This document shows positions 6,761 through 19,102 of a DNA stretch of 22,198 nt, piece after piece (the stretch's first letter is position 1; the number at the start of each line of letters is the position of its first letter). The notes under the pieces are model-generated. The model had not been told where the DNA came from, did no database searches, and saw nothing but the letters and a program-made list of their open reading frames with translations. The stretch covers positions 35,766 through 57,963 of the forward strand of contig KN885652.1 of the NCBI GenBank assembly GCA_000934455.1. Direction: 5' to 3'. Source of the DNA: Apostichopus parvimensis. Its lineage: Eukaryota; Echinodermata; Holothuroidea; Aspidochirotida; Stichopodidae. The translations under genes and the position numbers were made by a program.

Positions 6761-7268
6761 CATACATTAAAACAAAACCCAAATACTTATGCAGAACTTA
6801 TCAAAAGTTACAAAAGTAGGCAAATCCCATATCCCAACCACTCCCACTTTCTCTACTCGACATAGTGTGCAGTGATGATATCTAATCGATGCTTATATTT
6901 GGTCAGTATCCTGAATGGGGTCTTAATACTAAGCTTCAAAAAGGTGACCACTTGGAAATTGTGATTGGGTGTGATACAATACATGGGAGCCCTGTAATAA
7001 ACATGCATGATAATCATACATTAAAAAACATCCCAAATACTTTCCCAGAACTTGACCTCTGCAAAAGTAGGTAAAGCCCTTATTCCAACCCTCCGTCCAC
7101 CCTTTCTCTACTTGACATAGTGTGCAATGATGATCAGTATCATGAATGGGTCTTAACACTAAACATAAAACAGATGGTTGGATTTGTATTTTGTGATGTA
7201 GTGTCCTGCATCTCATAAATTTATACACAATACATGTGAGCCCTACGATAAGCATGCATGTAAAAATT
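6761..7268. repeat. Old tandem duplication, 254-bp unit, two copies
   Basis: A block starting CATACATTAAAA at 6761 recurs at 7015. Shared landmarks in order are CAAAAGTAGG, CTTTCTCTACT, GACATAGTGTGCA, TGATGAT, CAGTATC.TGAATGG, GTCTTAA, ACAATACATG, GAGCCCT and AAGCATGCATG-like words. The copies differ by many substitutions and a few indels, so the duplication is old. The frames read across it on both strands are a by-product. Confidence 0.85.
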
Positions 7269-8490
7269 CCCCCTCCACCCTATAAAAAACATTTTTCAGC
7301 CATCACATCATACTTCTTACATCTACATCCTTGGTTTTACATTCAGAAAGGATATCAGTGAATCCAGACCTGTTTTGTGTAAGATATGGTTCATGCTCTT
7401 TTTATCAATGTCCTGGGCTGATATGAGTCATAATGCCATCATCGGTCAGTCGGTGGACGATATACAGTATGGCCTGGGATGCAGCCAGGATAAGTCTAGA
7501 GATGGCTGCTGGTTTTCGTTGGCTAAGTTGGTTCATTATAAAGTTTAAAGTGACTAGAATTTTGCCCTTCTAATGGATCCAACTGTAATTGAATGTTATG
7601 ACTGTCAATGAGTGCTGGTTAGGAAAGGTATCAATTTTTGATACAGTCTTGTTTTGTTGTTTTTCTAGTGTCCATCATATTTAATATTATGTAATTCTTT
7701 GTTATAAACTTTTGTCAGCGAGTTATGTACGTTTGAGAATTGAATTGAATTGATTTGTGCTGGTTGGTAAGACTAAGATGGAGTATCCATTGATGTGAAT
7801 CATTCATTGTTGACCAGGGTAGCTCTACCTTAGACCTATATCACTGGATGTAGGCTAACCAAGGTACATGTACGCTATATCAAGTTATCAACCAATACAC
7901 ACTGTTGCCAGTGTTAGGTATATAAACCTAGAGCTCTAGTTAATAACATCTCATAAATGTGCAGAGTTTTCCTATTATCCAAGAAAACTAACCAACTGAA
8001 TAAGTTTCAGTGGCTTTGGAACTTAAAGGTTATATGCTCATTAAATTATGCAGGGAAATTCATTTAACAAACTAATTGTTGGTATTGATACATCAGCTTT
8101 AATCAGCCTCAGGTTAACTACAATTTAATAGCTTAGAATCTCTGAGACAGATAAAGAACGTGTACCTATGAGAGTTTATTAGATAATACAACAAATAATA
8201 ACAAGTTTATTGGTATCTCCCTTAAACAATTGAACTATAAGATTAAGTAAGTGCTTCCTCTCTTACATCTCAGTTACATGTGTTTGACCTTGACACACAT
8301 TCAGGATTCATTGCATTACATTTTGTCTTCAATTTGTGTCTAAAAGCAACTCATGTTTAAAATATCTGTATTGTTTGGGAACTCATTCAGTGAATATGGA
8401 AATCCTGCAAGATCCTGTGATTAATCAAAATCTTGGAGAATAAAAGAATCAGTCCCTCTGAAGATGGATTTTAACAGACCCCGCTTCATT

Positions 8491-8503
8491 GGGGGTGGGG
8501 GGG
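8491..8503 (+). repeat. G-run G5-T-G7
   Basis: A short sense-strand guanine run inside the REEP intron; see also 19927-19938 and 21350-21364. It has no function of its own that I can show. Confidence 0.8.
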
Positions 8504-8853
8504 TTGGCTCTGACAACCCCATGGCCGTCTCTCTCAATTACGACATCCTTCATTTGCCTCTGATCCTTCCACATTGGTTCAGGCCCAGTTGTTCAAGTGT
8601 ATCCATTTTATATTGTATTAAACTACTGTATGTAGTCCACCACTGTGATTACCACCATCGTTTGAAACTGTATTTTTATGGCAGAACATGTTGACACTGA
8701 ATGACTCTCTAATCCTATTGCTTGCAGGTAGATGATGAGGTTTAAGCTGATTGATTGAAGTAAATTCTAAGATTGTCTTCTTTCAATGTACTTAGTGTAC
8801 TAACATAGTACTTTCAGTAGAATGTTGTTTCGCAGTCTGCTTCCTTGTCATTA

Positions 8854-9173
8854 AGATCGTGGTGGCCAATTGGCTAAGGCGTTGGACTTGTGATCCAGGG
8901 ATTGCTGGTTCGATTCATGCCTAGTTCATTACGTTGTGTCCTTGGGCAAAATGCTTTATCTCACTTGCCTCTCTCCACCCAGGGGTTAAATGGGTACCTG
9001 TGAGGTAACTTGTCATTGGGCGCAGTATATAACTGAAGCCGCCCGGAGGGATTGTCTCTGGGACAGGTTATCATTGACCAGGGGTAATATAACATCTGTA
9101 AAGCGCTTTGAGACCTATCGCTGGTGTAAAGCGCTATAAAAAAATCAAATATTGTATTATTATTATTGTATTA
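8854..9173 (+). mobile_element. tRNA-derived SINE
   Basis: The 5' head (about 8857-8925) is tRNA-derived: box A TGGCCAATTGG at 8863-8873 and box B GGTTCGATTC at 8907-8916, with an anticodon-like arm TTGGA-CTTGTGA-TCCAG between them (loop position TGT). A unique body follows with TGTCCTTGGGCAAAATGCTTTATCTC (given here only as a landmark near 8936) and a CCACCCAGGGGTTAAATGGGTACC block. The 3' tail has TAAAGCGCTTTGAGACC and GTAAAGCGCTATAAAAA, then ATT-type repeats. Such AAAGCGCT tails are shared with CR1/L2-type LINEs, which probably moved it. No clear target-site duplication is visible (a short ATTAA occurs on both sides). It is non-coding; the divergent T-stem suggests an old copy. The family name is not determined. 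Confidence 0.88.
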
Positions 9174-10357
9174 ATATAGCAGACCGTAAGGCACACCTCT
9201 GCTGCCCCACTTTATCACTGTCATTGGAGAGCCCTAAAATCAAGCACCCTGTACGAGAACAGTAAACAGTTATGCTACATATATTTCATCATGCTATTAC
9301 TGCGTTCTAATTGTAGTCGGTCGTTTGTCCGGCCAGTGTGTTACAGATTGTTGAGATGGAGTCACTTTGGTCACTATGCCTTGCCTTGGGTCACTTACTC
9401 CAATGAACTAAGAATTAATTATGTTTTGCTTGGCACCTCTTCTGGGCCTACAAAGTGAATCTTTCCATTGCTCATGCATATTCATTAGACAATATCTCTG
9501 TAATAATGCATTAGTAACTTGTACGTAAACCCGTGAAATGCTAATATAAAGCAGGACTGGTGGGTATTTGATGACTCCCTAGAGACACTTCGCTGACCAC
9601 CCGGTGACTGGCCGTGCTGGATGCGGTCTGCATCTTTCTGTACAGGCATCGCCTGTCAGAGGTTACTGTACAACTTCTATGATCAGCATTCCAACTGTAA
9701 TTGGCAAGAATTTTAGAACCTCATTTTGAAATGGGTTCAGTCATTATTTTATGCATCCACAGTATGGTAGAAGTTTCTGCTATTATACATGCAATGTTGT
9801 ATCCTCAAATTGAATTTCAAAGTTTCATTTAAAATACTTAGAACCAGATTTAATAAAATGCTACATGCCTACTGGTTTATTCCGTCTGTCTATCTTACGG
9901 TTAAAGTGACAGACAGAAGTCTAAAAAAATGAATCTAATAGTGGACGAAATCTGCATGTACAGTACTGTAGCTTTGCGTGTAAACTAAATGTCATACTTA
10001 ATATTATATTATTAATATTCAGACTGAATTGGACATAGCCCCCAGTTGGGTGTCTGATGCAGTATGTCATGTGTTAAAATAATAGCATCCTGAATGGTTT
10101 CATTCAAAATAGAAAGTTTTGTGCACACCTCCCCCACCCTACCTCCCCCACCTAAATAAAATTTAATTTAATGCTATGTTTTGTCTTCAACAGAAATTTG
10201 ATTGTTTTTATGAAATTGTCCTGCTTCATGGTGATTAGGTGGATCAAAGTAATGATTGTAGTTCCATTATCTTGCCTTTAGTTTGTATATACAGTACCAA
10301 CAGACTGCATGTATGGCAAAGTCATGCATCATGCCAAATGCAGCTTAGACAACACTG

Positions 10358-10417
10358 AATAGTTTCGTACCGTATTCGAATTGTCCTAATAGTTTTGTAC
10401 CGTATTCGAATTGTCCA
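10358..10417. repeat. Two-copy 30-bp tandem duplication
   Basis: The 30-bp unit at 10358-10387 is repeated at 10388-10417 with about two differences (TTTCG to TTTTG, and the last base). Each copy contains CCGTATTCGAATTGTCC. Confidence 0.92.
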
Positions 10418-10938
10418 AGTGTAAAATAAATTGCAGTGTACACTAGACGGTAGACGTACCATTTAGTTCAATTACCGGAATGAAGGTAAGGAATTCCTTG
10501 TTAATTAAGGCGGTTTCATTGCAGACCGTCTGTATATCTTCCTAAGGCTACTCCTCAGAAAGAAGAGCAAAGAAATTGATTATACAAGGATAAGATGTCT
10601 GATATATATGTGTACACTGTAGGAGGGTTATTGAAACTACTTGAGTACAAGATATAGGTCAACATCTAGAGGTTATTTACCATTGTCATTCCCCAGAGGT
10701 GAAAGTAAAATTCGTGGTCAGTATTTTCCTGAAGGGTCTCTCATGTGCATGGAGCCTGTTGAAACTTTTCTGTATAGCCTTGTTCATCCATATCTGCATT
10801 GTAATGCAAATTAGAATGCAGTGAAAGCACAGCTTGGTCAGTAATCTGGAAATAAGTTAAATTTAAGTTCCTTGCAATAAAAGCTTAATTATTGTTTGGA
10901 TAAATGTGGGTCATCCGGTCATGACTGTAACATATATT

Positions 10939-11002
10939 ATGAAGGGAGTTTGATGTTTTACTCCACTTTTATGAAGGGAGTTTGATGTTTTACTCCACTT
11001 TT
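10939..11002. repeat. Two-copy 32-bp tandem duplication, identical
   Basis: The 32-bp unit 10939-10970 (ATGAAGGGAGTTTGATG..., ending CCACTTTT) is repeated without any difference at 10971-11002. The identity points to a recent event, or to an allele still segregating. Confidence 0.94.
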
Positions 11003-13353
11003 GGAAGGGTATTTACCAAATATCCAAATATAGGCACAGAAACGAATTCCCTGCTTTTAATACCGTGGCACATACATGTGGTCACTTGTCCCAGAGATAA
11101 TGTAAACCTACATTACTAGTACAAAAGACTAACAGGACACTAAGCCTGGAACTGAGTGAATGTTTTCCTTGGATGTCTGCCAAAGTGAAGCAGAACTTAC
11201 TGTAGGTATTGCTGGTACTATACAACTGTATGCGTGTATGGTATGGAAATGATAAAAGAAAGTTAGAAAGATTTGATAAAGTTAACATGGTTGCTCTCTT
11301 TCAAGAGCAATATCTTATATTGGACATTGTCTATTGACAACTCTGTACATTTAGTAAGTACAGAAGATAATCAACCACAGTTGCCTACACTGTTAACTTT
11401 GTGCTAGGCTAGTACTGATAAATCCAGTAGTCTATCCAGTCGAGAAGTGCCTAATAAAAGTATCGGACTTCTCATTGCCTCTCAGTCCATGATTTCTATT
11501 CTTAAAATCATAGCTTCATAGTATTTGAAACCTCCTCTTGTGCACCTTATCTGGGACCCTACAGTATTAAACGTATGTATGTACCACAACACTACCATAT
11601 GTATGTACCCTTACAGTGCTATATATACAGTATGTACTATGATCACTACAGATCTGTGTGTTGATTCCTGTTTCTGATTATTTGCAATGCTGTGATTTTA
11701 GTCTACCACTTAGGTTTGTAAATTTATGTAAATCTGTTTATTCCAGTATTAAAGTATGTGTGTATACATGACTTTATCTCACATCTAGTAAAATTACTAA
11801 GGGTTATGGATGTCAAATCTCTTCTTCATCTCTTCGCATGTTTCAGATATTTTACGAACTTGCTGAGCAAAAGATTTGCAAGCTTCTGTGGGTCTTCGTA
11901 TTAAAGTATCTCATTACATGCATTAAGTGCACTTAAATTAACGTTGCCCTTTATTGGTTTCGACACATCTCATCATTTTAGCAACTTCAATCATATTTAA
12001 TAACCGAGAGTACAGTAGTTCAACCTCACTGATTAGACAGGCTCTATGGAGTCACAGCATGCATGCTGACATTAGTGATCATCTTGAGTTTATTTCACTG
12101 CTTCTGAGAAGAGAGTCAACAAAAATTGAAACTAACTCATCCAAAAAAAATAATTATAAACCTCACACATGTCAAGCAAGGATATTTTTTTGTGCAAAAT
12201 TTTAATAAGTTGAGTTATAGTAGTTAAGTAGGCAGACACTTTATACTCTGCTTACAAGAAGGTCTGTTCCTTGATTCAATCGAATTATGTATGTTTGTAT
12301 ATACAGTATTGCAAATTTAGCCGTTTAGAATAATACTGCTCTTTGTGATTAAATCAAATCTGTGGTAGTCTGTGGTAGTGGCTAGCCTCTCATTAATAGC
12401 CATAGACATCTTGGGAATACTGTAGCTATGGGTGCACTGTTCACTCAAAAGTCAGGGCTACTGGTGAAATTCTGATTAGTATGGTCCATATGACATATGT
12501 ATATTTACTGTATTACAAAGTGTAACACTGCAGTGGCAGGCAAACATGTGTGAGTATTACATAGCATCACACCAATGCTTTAACTTTACACTGCAATGGG
12601 ACATGCATATATATGGACAACAGAACTTCATACTATGGGAATGTCTGCGGCTTGTAAGTAATGCGGGTCAACTCTAATGATGGATTGGACAGACTTGTAC
12701 TAAGTATAAGCCAAGCTGTGCCAGAAAGTCTTGCTATAAATATTCCTTACACTGGCCCGCTATTGTTCCTTCATGTACTGTACACTAACATTTCATTGGG
12801 ATGCAGTGAGTTTAAAGTGGTTTATAGGCCATTTCAGTTGCTTTTCAAAATTTTCTTAAATGTCAACATTTGGGATATTCTGACTGACTTTTATGTTAAA
12901 ATTTTGAGGATTGCAATCTTGACGAATACTCTCAGTTTGAACTGAAATGTGTTTGCACATTTAGTTTTTGTCATTAGCTTGTACCCACAAACTGTCTCAA
13001 GTCAAGCAGAAACTTAAAAAAAGAAGAGAAATGCTGTGTTTTGATGTATTTTTTTTCTTGCATTAGACTACAATTTAGCGTTGAAGCTGTAAACATACAA
13101 TTAGATGTGTGGAGTCACAGAGTACAGTCTGCCCGCAGCTCGTTACGATTCGCATCTTAATCGTGAATCAATGCATACTAAATATATACTGTTCGTAAAG
13201 GCGGTAAGGGTTTAATCCATCTCTTTGACAGTCGGTTCACCTGGATGATGTTAATTGACTGTCAGAGTTTCAACTGTTCTTTGATGGGCTGGTTGTTTTT
13301 CCGTCCAGTGTTGTCTAGCTGGATCTTCTTTTGTGCCTGGTTAATTAACACTT

Positions 13354-13371
13354 CACACACACACACACACG
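13354..13371. repeat. CA dinucleotide microsatellite
   Basis: About nine CA units. The reading frames over it on both strands are products of the repeat. Confidence 0.9.
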
Positions 13372-14044
13372 AGACATTAATGCAGGGTGGAGGAATCCCA
13401 GGGCCCCTAGATTCACTTTCTTCTGCTCTTGACATTCCAAACACAGAGATTAAATAGGCCAGAAAGGATCGTGAAAAAAATCTCCTTTGTGGTGACAGAT
13501 CGGGTATCATAGACGGCTTTAACAGGGCTCCATAACCTTTGGCAAGTTGAAGTTAGTAATGTTATATTACCAAAGCTGTACACATTGGTACAATACATAC
13601 CAAAGTATATATGGTATACATGTCTGTATAATTTGATGAATCTTAGCTGATAGCTTTGACTCAGAAGAGACAGTTTGGATCATCAATTGGTATTCCTGTC
13701 ATGCTACTGTATATGACTACAGGCACCACATTACAGTATCATATCAAGGAACAAAATGTATGTGATTTTTGCACAAGGCCGATTCAGTTTTTAACACTAT
13801 AGCTATGGGTGGTGTAGGATGCTGATAGTTCCTTTGTCTTGTGGTTATTAATTATGCAGCTTTGGTAGCTGCAGTAGTCTTTGTTCTTTGGATGTGGATG
13901 GGGCAAGGGGAGGGGAAACTCCTTTTATTCCCATCAGAATTGATAAACAGCAAATACTGTTGCAAATTATGATGTCACGTGATTGGTCTCTTGCTGTTAG
14001 ATTCCTAAGACATGTACCCGATTCAAAAGAACCGGTATTCACTA

Positions 14045-14244
14045 TCAATGCAGCTCTTCAGTGTAGCTTCTTAGTAGCTTTAATGCAGCTACAATATAGC
14101 TTTTATGTAGCTTTAATGCAGCTTATATGTATTTTCTATGTACAGTAGCTTCAATGTAGTGTCTTTGTACAGTAGCTTCAATGTAGCTTCAATACAGCTT
14201 CAATGCAACTTGAATGTACAGTAGCTTCAATGCAGCTTCAATAT
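14045..14244. repeat. Degenerate minisatellite, core about TAGCTTCAATGC
   Basis: About 200 bp made of 10-16 bp units with the core AGCTT flanked by CAATG, TAATG or ACAGT. Examples are TAGCTTCAATGTAGCTTCAA and ACAGTAGCTTCAATGCAGCT. Units vary in length, and TACAGTAGCTTCAATG recurs three times at a longer period. The plus-strand frame over it (13888-14148) is an artefact of the repeat. Confidence 0.85.
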
Positions 14245-15278
14245 TCAGGGAATAATTAGTGTTCACAGGGCATATCTTGGGCTGCATGAAGTTTGTTTTA
14301 GTACTATAAACATTATGTTTCATATATGTTAGAATTTCTATACACCTTTGTCTTTGTGTAAATGTTTGTGCGTTGTTTATAGCATCATTATAATGCTATG
14401 CGATCCACCAATACCAGATAAGCCAATACCATATTTATAAGCCAATACTCTGGTGTTCAATAAGACAAAGGAGTCCACAGTCCGAAATATACAGTCCAAA
14501 AGAAACAAAGAAGGTACAGAAACAAAGGTAACAGACATAACAAAGATCTTGTCCTGGAATCTCTTCTGTTTGACCTTTCACTTGCCTTCCTCCTGTTTAC
14601 AGTATCACCAATTTCCCCTTGTGACCAATCAGTTCCACTTTCCTGTTTATAAGACACATTTCACCAAGTAAGTTGTTGCAATGTCATAATGGTTTTAGAT
14701 GCATTAGTGTCTAATTAGCATGTTATCGTCATCTTGATCGGTATAACTAGGATCAGGGTGCTGCTAGGGATGTCCTCTGATGTCTGTGAGCTATAGCGTG
14801 GTCTCAGTATGGTATTTATCTGATGGTGGTGTTGCTGTGGGCATGTCTTTGTTGAGGCCGACAGTTTCATTGCTCATCTAATGAAAAGCTATTTAGCATC
14901 TAGTATAACACACTGTAGCGTGGGTGCGTATTGTAAAATGCAGAGCTATTGTAGTCTCGTCAGTGCTTGATTCAGTATAATATCCTTTGATCATGCTATC
15001 AAGGACACTTTTCATTACAAAACTTGATGAAAGTTGGCCATTTTGTGTTTAATGAAAGTGGTGGCAAACAATTTTTAAACATGTCATTGCAAATAAAATA
15101 TTTTGATAACTTTATTCTGACTAAAGTTGCCAAACTGTATGTCATTATAGTGAGGTAGCAGTACAGTAATGGGAACATTACTATTGAACAGAATCATGCC
15201 ATTATTTAGTGTGCTTCCGTGCATACCTGCCTCCTCACAACAAACACACTCTGGCTGTACAACGTCCAGAGTTTTCAG

Positions 15279-15348
15279 ACATTGCACGCTCCTTTTAGCT
15301 TTGTCCTCCTCTGACCGTACATTACAGTCTATACCCCACTGCATCGAG
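15279..15348 (+). other. Exon-like segment within the REEP intron (doubtful)
   Basis: A 70-nt stretch bounded by GTTTTCAG acceptor-like sequence (15271-15278) and CATCGAG|GTATGT donor-like sequence (15349). It is open in the frame that follows REEP exon 1 but its length is not a multiple of three, so inclusion would shift the exon 2 frame. It could be a rarely used cassette or leader exon, or chance. Confidence 0.2.
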
Positions 15349-16379
15349 GTATGTAATGGAGATCCAGGTTATTTGAGGAGTGGTGTTAAACTTTAGTAAA
15401 GGACCATTATGAATGATGTTGCAAAATTTTGGAGTTTAGTTACCAGCAGCTATTCAGCATTTACTCAAGTGTGTTACCATGGTAATGTTCACTACTATTA
15501 TTGGCAGTTCACTTGAACTCCAAGTGAAAAATTGAAAGCAAACTTGGCACCACTCCAAGACGGAATACTATTTGGTTTTACAAGTGACAAACAGAGCTGC
15601 TTGACTGTACATAAAGTACAAGTTAACTTATGCACATATTCTTACACATTGGAGTTCACAAGGCTTGATTCTCTATTTATATTTGATCACCATGAAGAGT
15701 AAAAAAAACCCGATGAAGGCCCCAGAAATTCAATTTGGACTGTGGGCGTTGGTCCTGGCCAAATGTCATTGAGTTTATATTTGCATATTTATTCAGTCAA
15801 CAAGACTGCCGGGATTATCCTGTTCCTTTTGTTGACAGGTCTAACAAACCAACTAACAAACAGACCCTTCAACATCATTTATCATTAACGGAAACAGATT
15901 AGACAATACAAACTGGACTTGTTAACCATAAGCATTATTACACTATCGGCTGAATAATCTAGGAGTTACCGTTAATCTAATGAATATTACCAACCGAATA
16001 TTACTTGAAATTAAGATTGTCATTGATCAAACAGAAGCACGCTCCAAGTGAAAACTTAGCCGATTGTGAAAAAATTCTTGTCAGTAAGACATTTGAAATT
16101 CATATCAGTACTCATCGCATACGAGAAGCAAATTTAATGTAAACTGTAAATTTGTTAAGGAAAAGTGTTAATATCCCTCCATTATTTGGGATGATATGAA
16201 CTTGTGTTAGTGAAGCTAATGAATTATGAATAAAATTATTATGGAATGTTTGAGTATCACAAAGCATCATTATCATAACATGAATTAATACAGCAGTCAA
16301 ACCAAAGTAAATATGGTTTCTCGATTCTGTGTATATTGTGTGGTCTTTGTATTACCAGTCTACCACACATGTGCTTTTT

Positions 16380-16760
16380 AAACTAATTAATTAGTTAGTA
16401 TTGAAGCAGCTTATACTAAATTAATTAGTATTAAAGCATCTTGAAGCACTAACTGTTATACCAATCATTGTGTGGTTAAGTATGGTAGATTATTTATCAA
16501 ACGAAGCTGTCGTTGGAATATTTATTTCCTTCAAAGATCGTTAATTGACAAAGAGTTGTTGATTTTCATTCATTTTAAATTCTTTGGTTGCCCAGATATC
16601 TAAATCGCCTACAAAACTGCTGATCAGATGCATTCACAAACAAACAAAACATTAACAAATTTTCTTGATGATTAATTAGGAATGTCAACAGTTAAGATAT
16701 TTAATTATAGCTACATTGTAAACAAATTGAACAGGACATGGTAGACTCTTCAGATTCAAT
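16380..16760. other. Cluster of TAATTA homeodomain-like sites in the REEP intron
   Basis: About five TAATTA cores fall within 330 bp, along with TCAAAGATC (TCF/LEF-like) and CAAACAAACAAAACA (forkhead-like). An ATTTGCATATTT octamer-like word occurs nearby at about 15780. The arrangement resembles an intronic enhancer, but AT-rich intron also produces such words by chance, so support is weak. Confidence 0.25.
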
Positions 16761-17198
16761 TGGAAACGTTTTTAAGCTTGATTTAAACCTGGAGATGTCA
16801 ACAAAGGGTGTTTAAATACTGGGAAATGATCACTTTCCTGTTTTGTTCAAGTTAGTCATTTACTTAAACAAAGAGTACAGTTGACCTTTCATAATGATTA
16901 GGGTCAGAGAGAATTTGTAAACAAGGTCAGAGTATTTTGAATCCTGGATATAAGTGTAGGTCTGTCCTTAGTTTCCTTTGTGATATTTCATGAGCCAATC
17001 AAAATGAAGATGACACAATTTGTTATAATTTTACATTGTAAAGGTTGGATGTGTATCTGGACAACTCTGTAGGCTTGAGTAATTAATAGATCTGCATCAT
17101 CAAGCCTAATATCTGTTAAGTTGACCACATGACAGATGTAGTTTTTCTTTGTGGGTTTTTTAGTACATATGAAGTATTACTGTAAGTATGAAATAAAT

Positions 17199-17595
17199 CA
17201 GAGGACCCAAGCAACATCGTAATAGCACCCAGACAAAACCAAATTGTACAAAGAGGACCCAGAGAAAGGATCGTAACTTACGAGGACTGAAACAAAACAA
17301 TCATTAAGGGGACCCAGACAAAACATCCTAACTTAAGAGGACCCAGACAAAGAGCAAACTTAAATTAAGAGGACCGATATAAAGAAACAGTAAATCAGTT
17401 TAGGCTATCCATACGAAACAAAAGTCAGAGGACCCAAACAAAAGCATCTTCATTTTAAGGTGACCCATCGTCGGAGGCAACATCAAATTATAGTAGTCAG
17501 ACAAATCAACCTTAAAACAAAGGATCCAGACAAATTACCTTACCTTAAAAAAAAGGACAGTAAAATCACTTTTCTTGAGAGGACCAAAACTTTAC
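17199..17595 (+). repeat. Degenerate minisatellite, core AGAGGACCCAGACAAA
   Basis: About twelve units of roughly 28-34 bp carry variants of GAGGACCCAGACAAA followed by an AT-rich part such as CATCCTAACTTAA. Units are strongly diverged (GGGGACCC, GAGGACCG, AAGGATCC), so the array is old and no longer homogenised. Confidence 0.85.
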
Positions 17596-18555
17596 TCTAA
17601 GTGTGTTTTGTGTACTATAGATGTTATGGAATAACACCAATTTTCACACTTTTCCTGACCCCATACAAATCAACAATGGTACACGGTATAATACTTGGGT
17701 TGAATAAACTTCCTTTTCATTTTCACTTATTGTTAGCATTCAGTGATTGGCAAATTAGGTGATAGGTTTTGATTACTAATATCAGTACATATTGAGTTAT
17801 CATTTTAAGGAAGTAATTATTCTACTGTACATCATACATACTTCATAGCATAACATTTCTTGTGGTATACTCATTTAGGCAGGAAGAGCTGCACTTTTCC
17901 ATTTCATATTATTTTACTTTATTACTAATACAAATGGATAATTCTCATTTATACAATGACTTTGAATGTTATCTTACATGCATCAGTAGGAAGTCATTCT
18001 ACTGAGGTTACTGAATGGTCCTGTCTAAACCTGCCTTATCATTACTTTTACTTAGATTTCATGTGCACATTTATATTGCAAATAGGAGTATAATTATGTC
18101 TACAGTGCTGTAGTGCTATTTATGCATCTTAGAGAGCTCTTGTGAAATGATTAATTATAAAGTACATCGGCTATGAATGTCATGGATGAATTTATGACGG
18201 CAAATGATGAACAACCATGTTTGTATATTAAAATGTATTAATAGTAGAAATTCACATTTTAGGCTGATTAAGAAACTTGTCAGCAACTTTGAGGTTGCAA
18301 AGTCATGGTGGCTAATATCCCTTTGACCTTAAGAAAAGAATTGACATGTACTTTCTGTTGCCGAGAGACCAAATGATCAGTTTTGTTTTTTGATAAATTT
18401 TAGATTTGTCATTATTCCTGTGGAAATGATGCAGCATTTGCAGTGTTGGTTTGTTTGATTTGGACAAAGGAAGGGTACCATGCAACAGCAGTATTAATTT
18501 AGCTTTCAAGATATGGATTTTTGTTCAATTGTACTGCTTGTATAGTATTGACCAC

Positions 18556-18603
18556 CAGCTGCACACAAAGGTACTCACAAAGGTATGCAGCTGTTGACCT
18601 CTT
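18556..18603. repeat. Inverted repeat CAGCTGCA / TGCAGCTG
   Basis: Eight-base arms at 18556-18563 and 18596-18603 with a 32-nt loop that itself contains CACAAAGGTA twice. Each arm includes the E-box CAGCTG. It is a modest structure and could be chance. Confidence 0.5.
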
Positions 18604-19102
18604 ATTGTTTTGTTTTGTTTTTTGTTGTTGTTTAAATAAAGAATTGGTTAGAGGTGATGGGGAATGGGTCTATTCAGTGATGATTACTGCTCTGTGACCA
18701 TCGACAATGTACATTGTCTTTCCTTTAATATGAAATATGTATGTGATTAAGGAAGAGACTATTCCCATACTGGTCAGCAGAGATATTCTGTGAACCAGTC
18801 TTTAGTGCAGAAATAATCCAGGCAGTTCCTTCCAGCTAGCTTTTATACAGTAATAACCTCAGTGTGAGATTTCCACACTGCTGTGCATATACTGTACATC
18901 AAGATATTAACTTAACTTTGTGAAGTTACAGTAAAACATAGTTGTGAAAGTTTCCTTCCAGAGAACATTAAAGTAATGATTATGTAGGTACTTGATGATA
19001 ACCCTGATGTAGCAAGTAAGCATTATTAAAAACCTACAGTAGCATAGCATGTTAAAATTCTTAAAGTCATAACAATCAGTTGCTCACTAATTTATCATCT
19101 CG

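Noticed and set aside
6929-7255. 108-aa minus-strand frame
   Set aside because: It spans the 254-bp duplication and repeats some of its own words; no coding signature.
9560-9670. Possible C/D box snoRNA (TTGATGACT and CTGA words) in a GC-richer patch
   Set aside because: Box C is imperfect, no terminal stem could be found and spacing to a final D box does not fit.
12661-12945. 94-aa plus-strand frame starting MRVNSNDGLDRLV
   Set aside because: No recognised domain, no splice signals at its ends, and base composition like the surrounding intron.
13245-13598. Three overlapping frames around the CA microsatellite
   Set aside because: Frames on both strands are driven by the CA repeat and have no family match.
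15692-15772. 26-codon frame starting MKSKKNPMKAPEIQFG
   Set aside because: Too short to support, with no splice or regulatory context.
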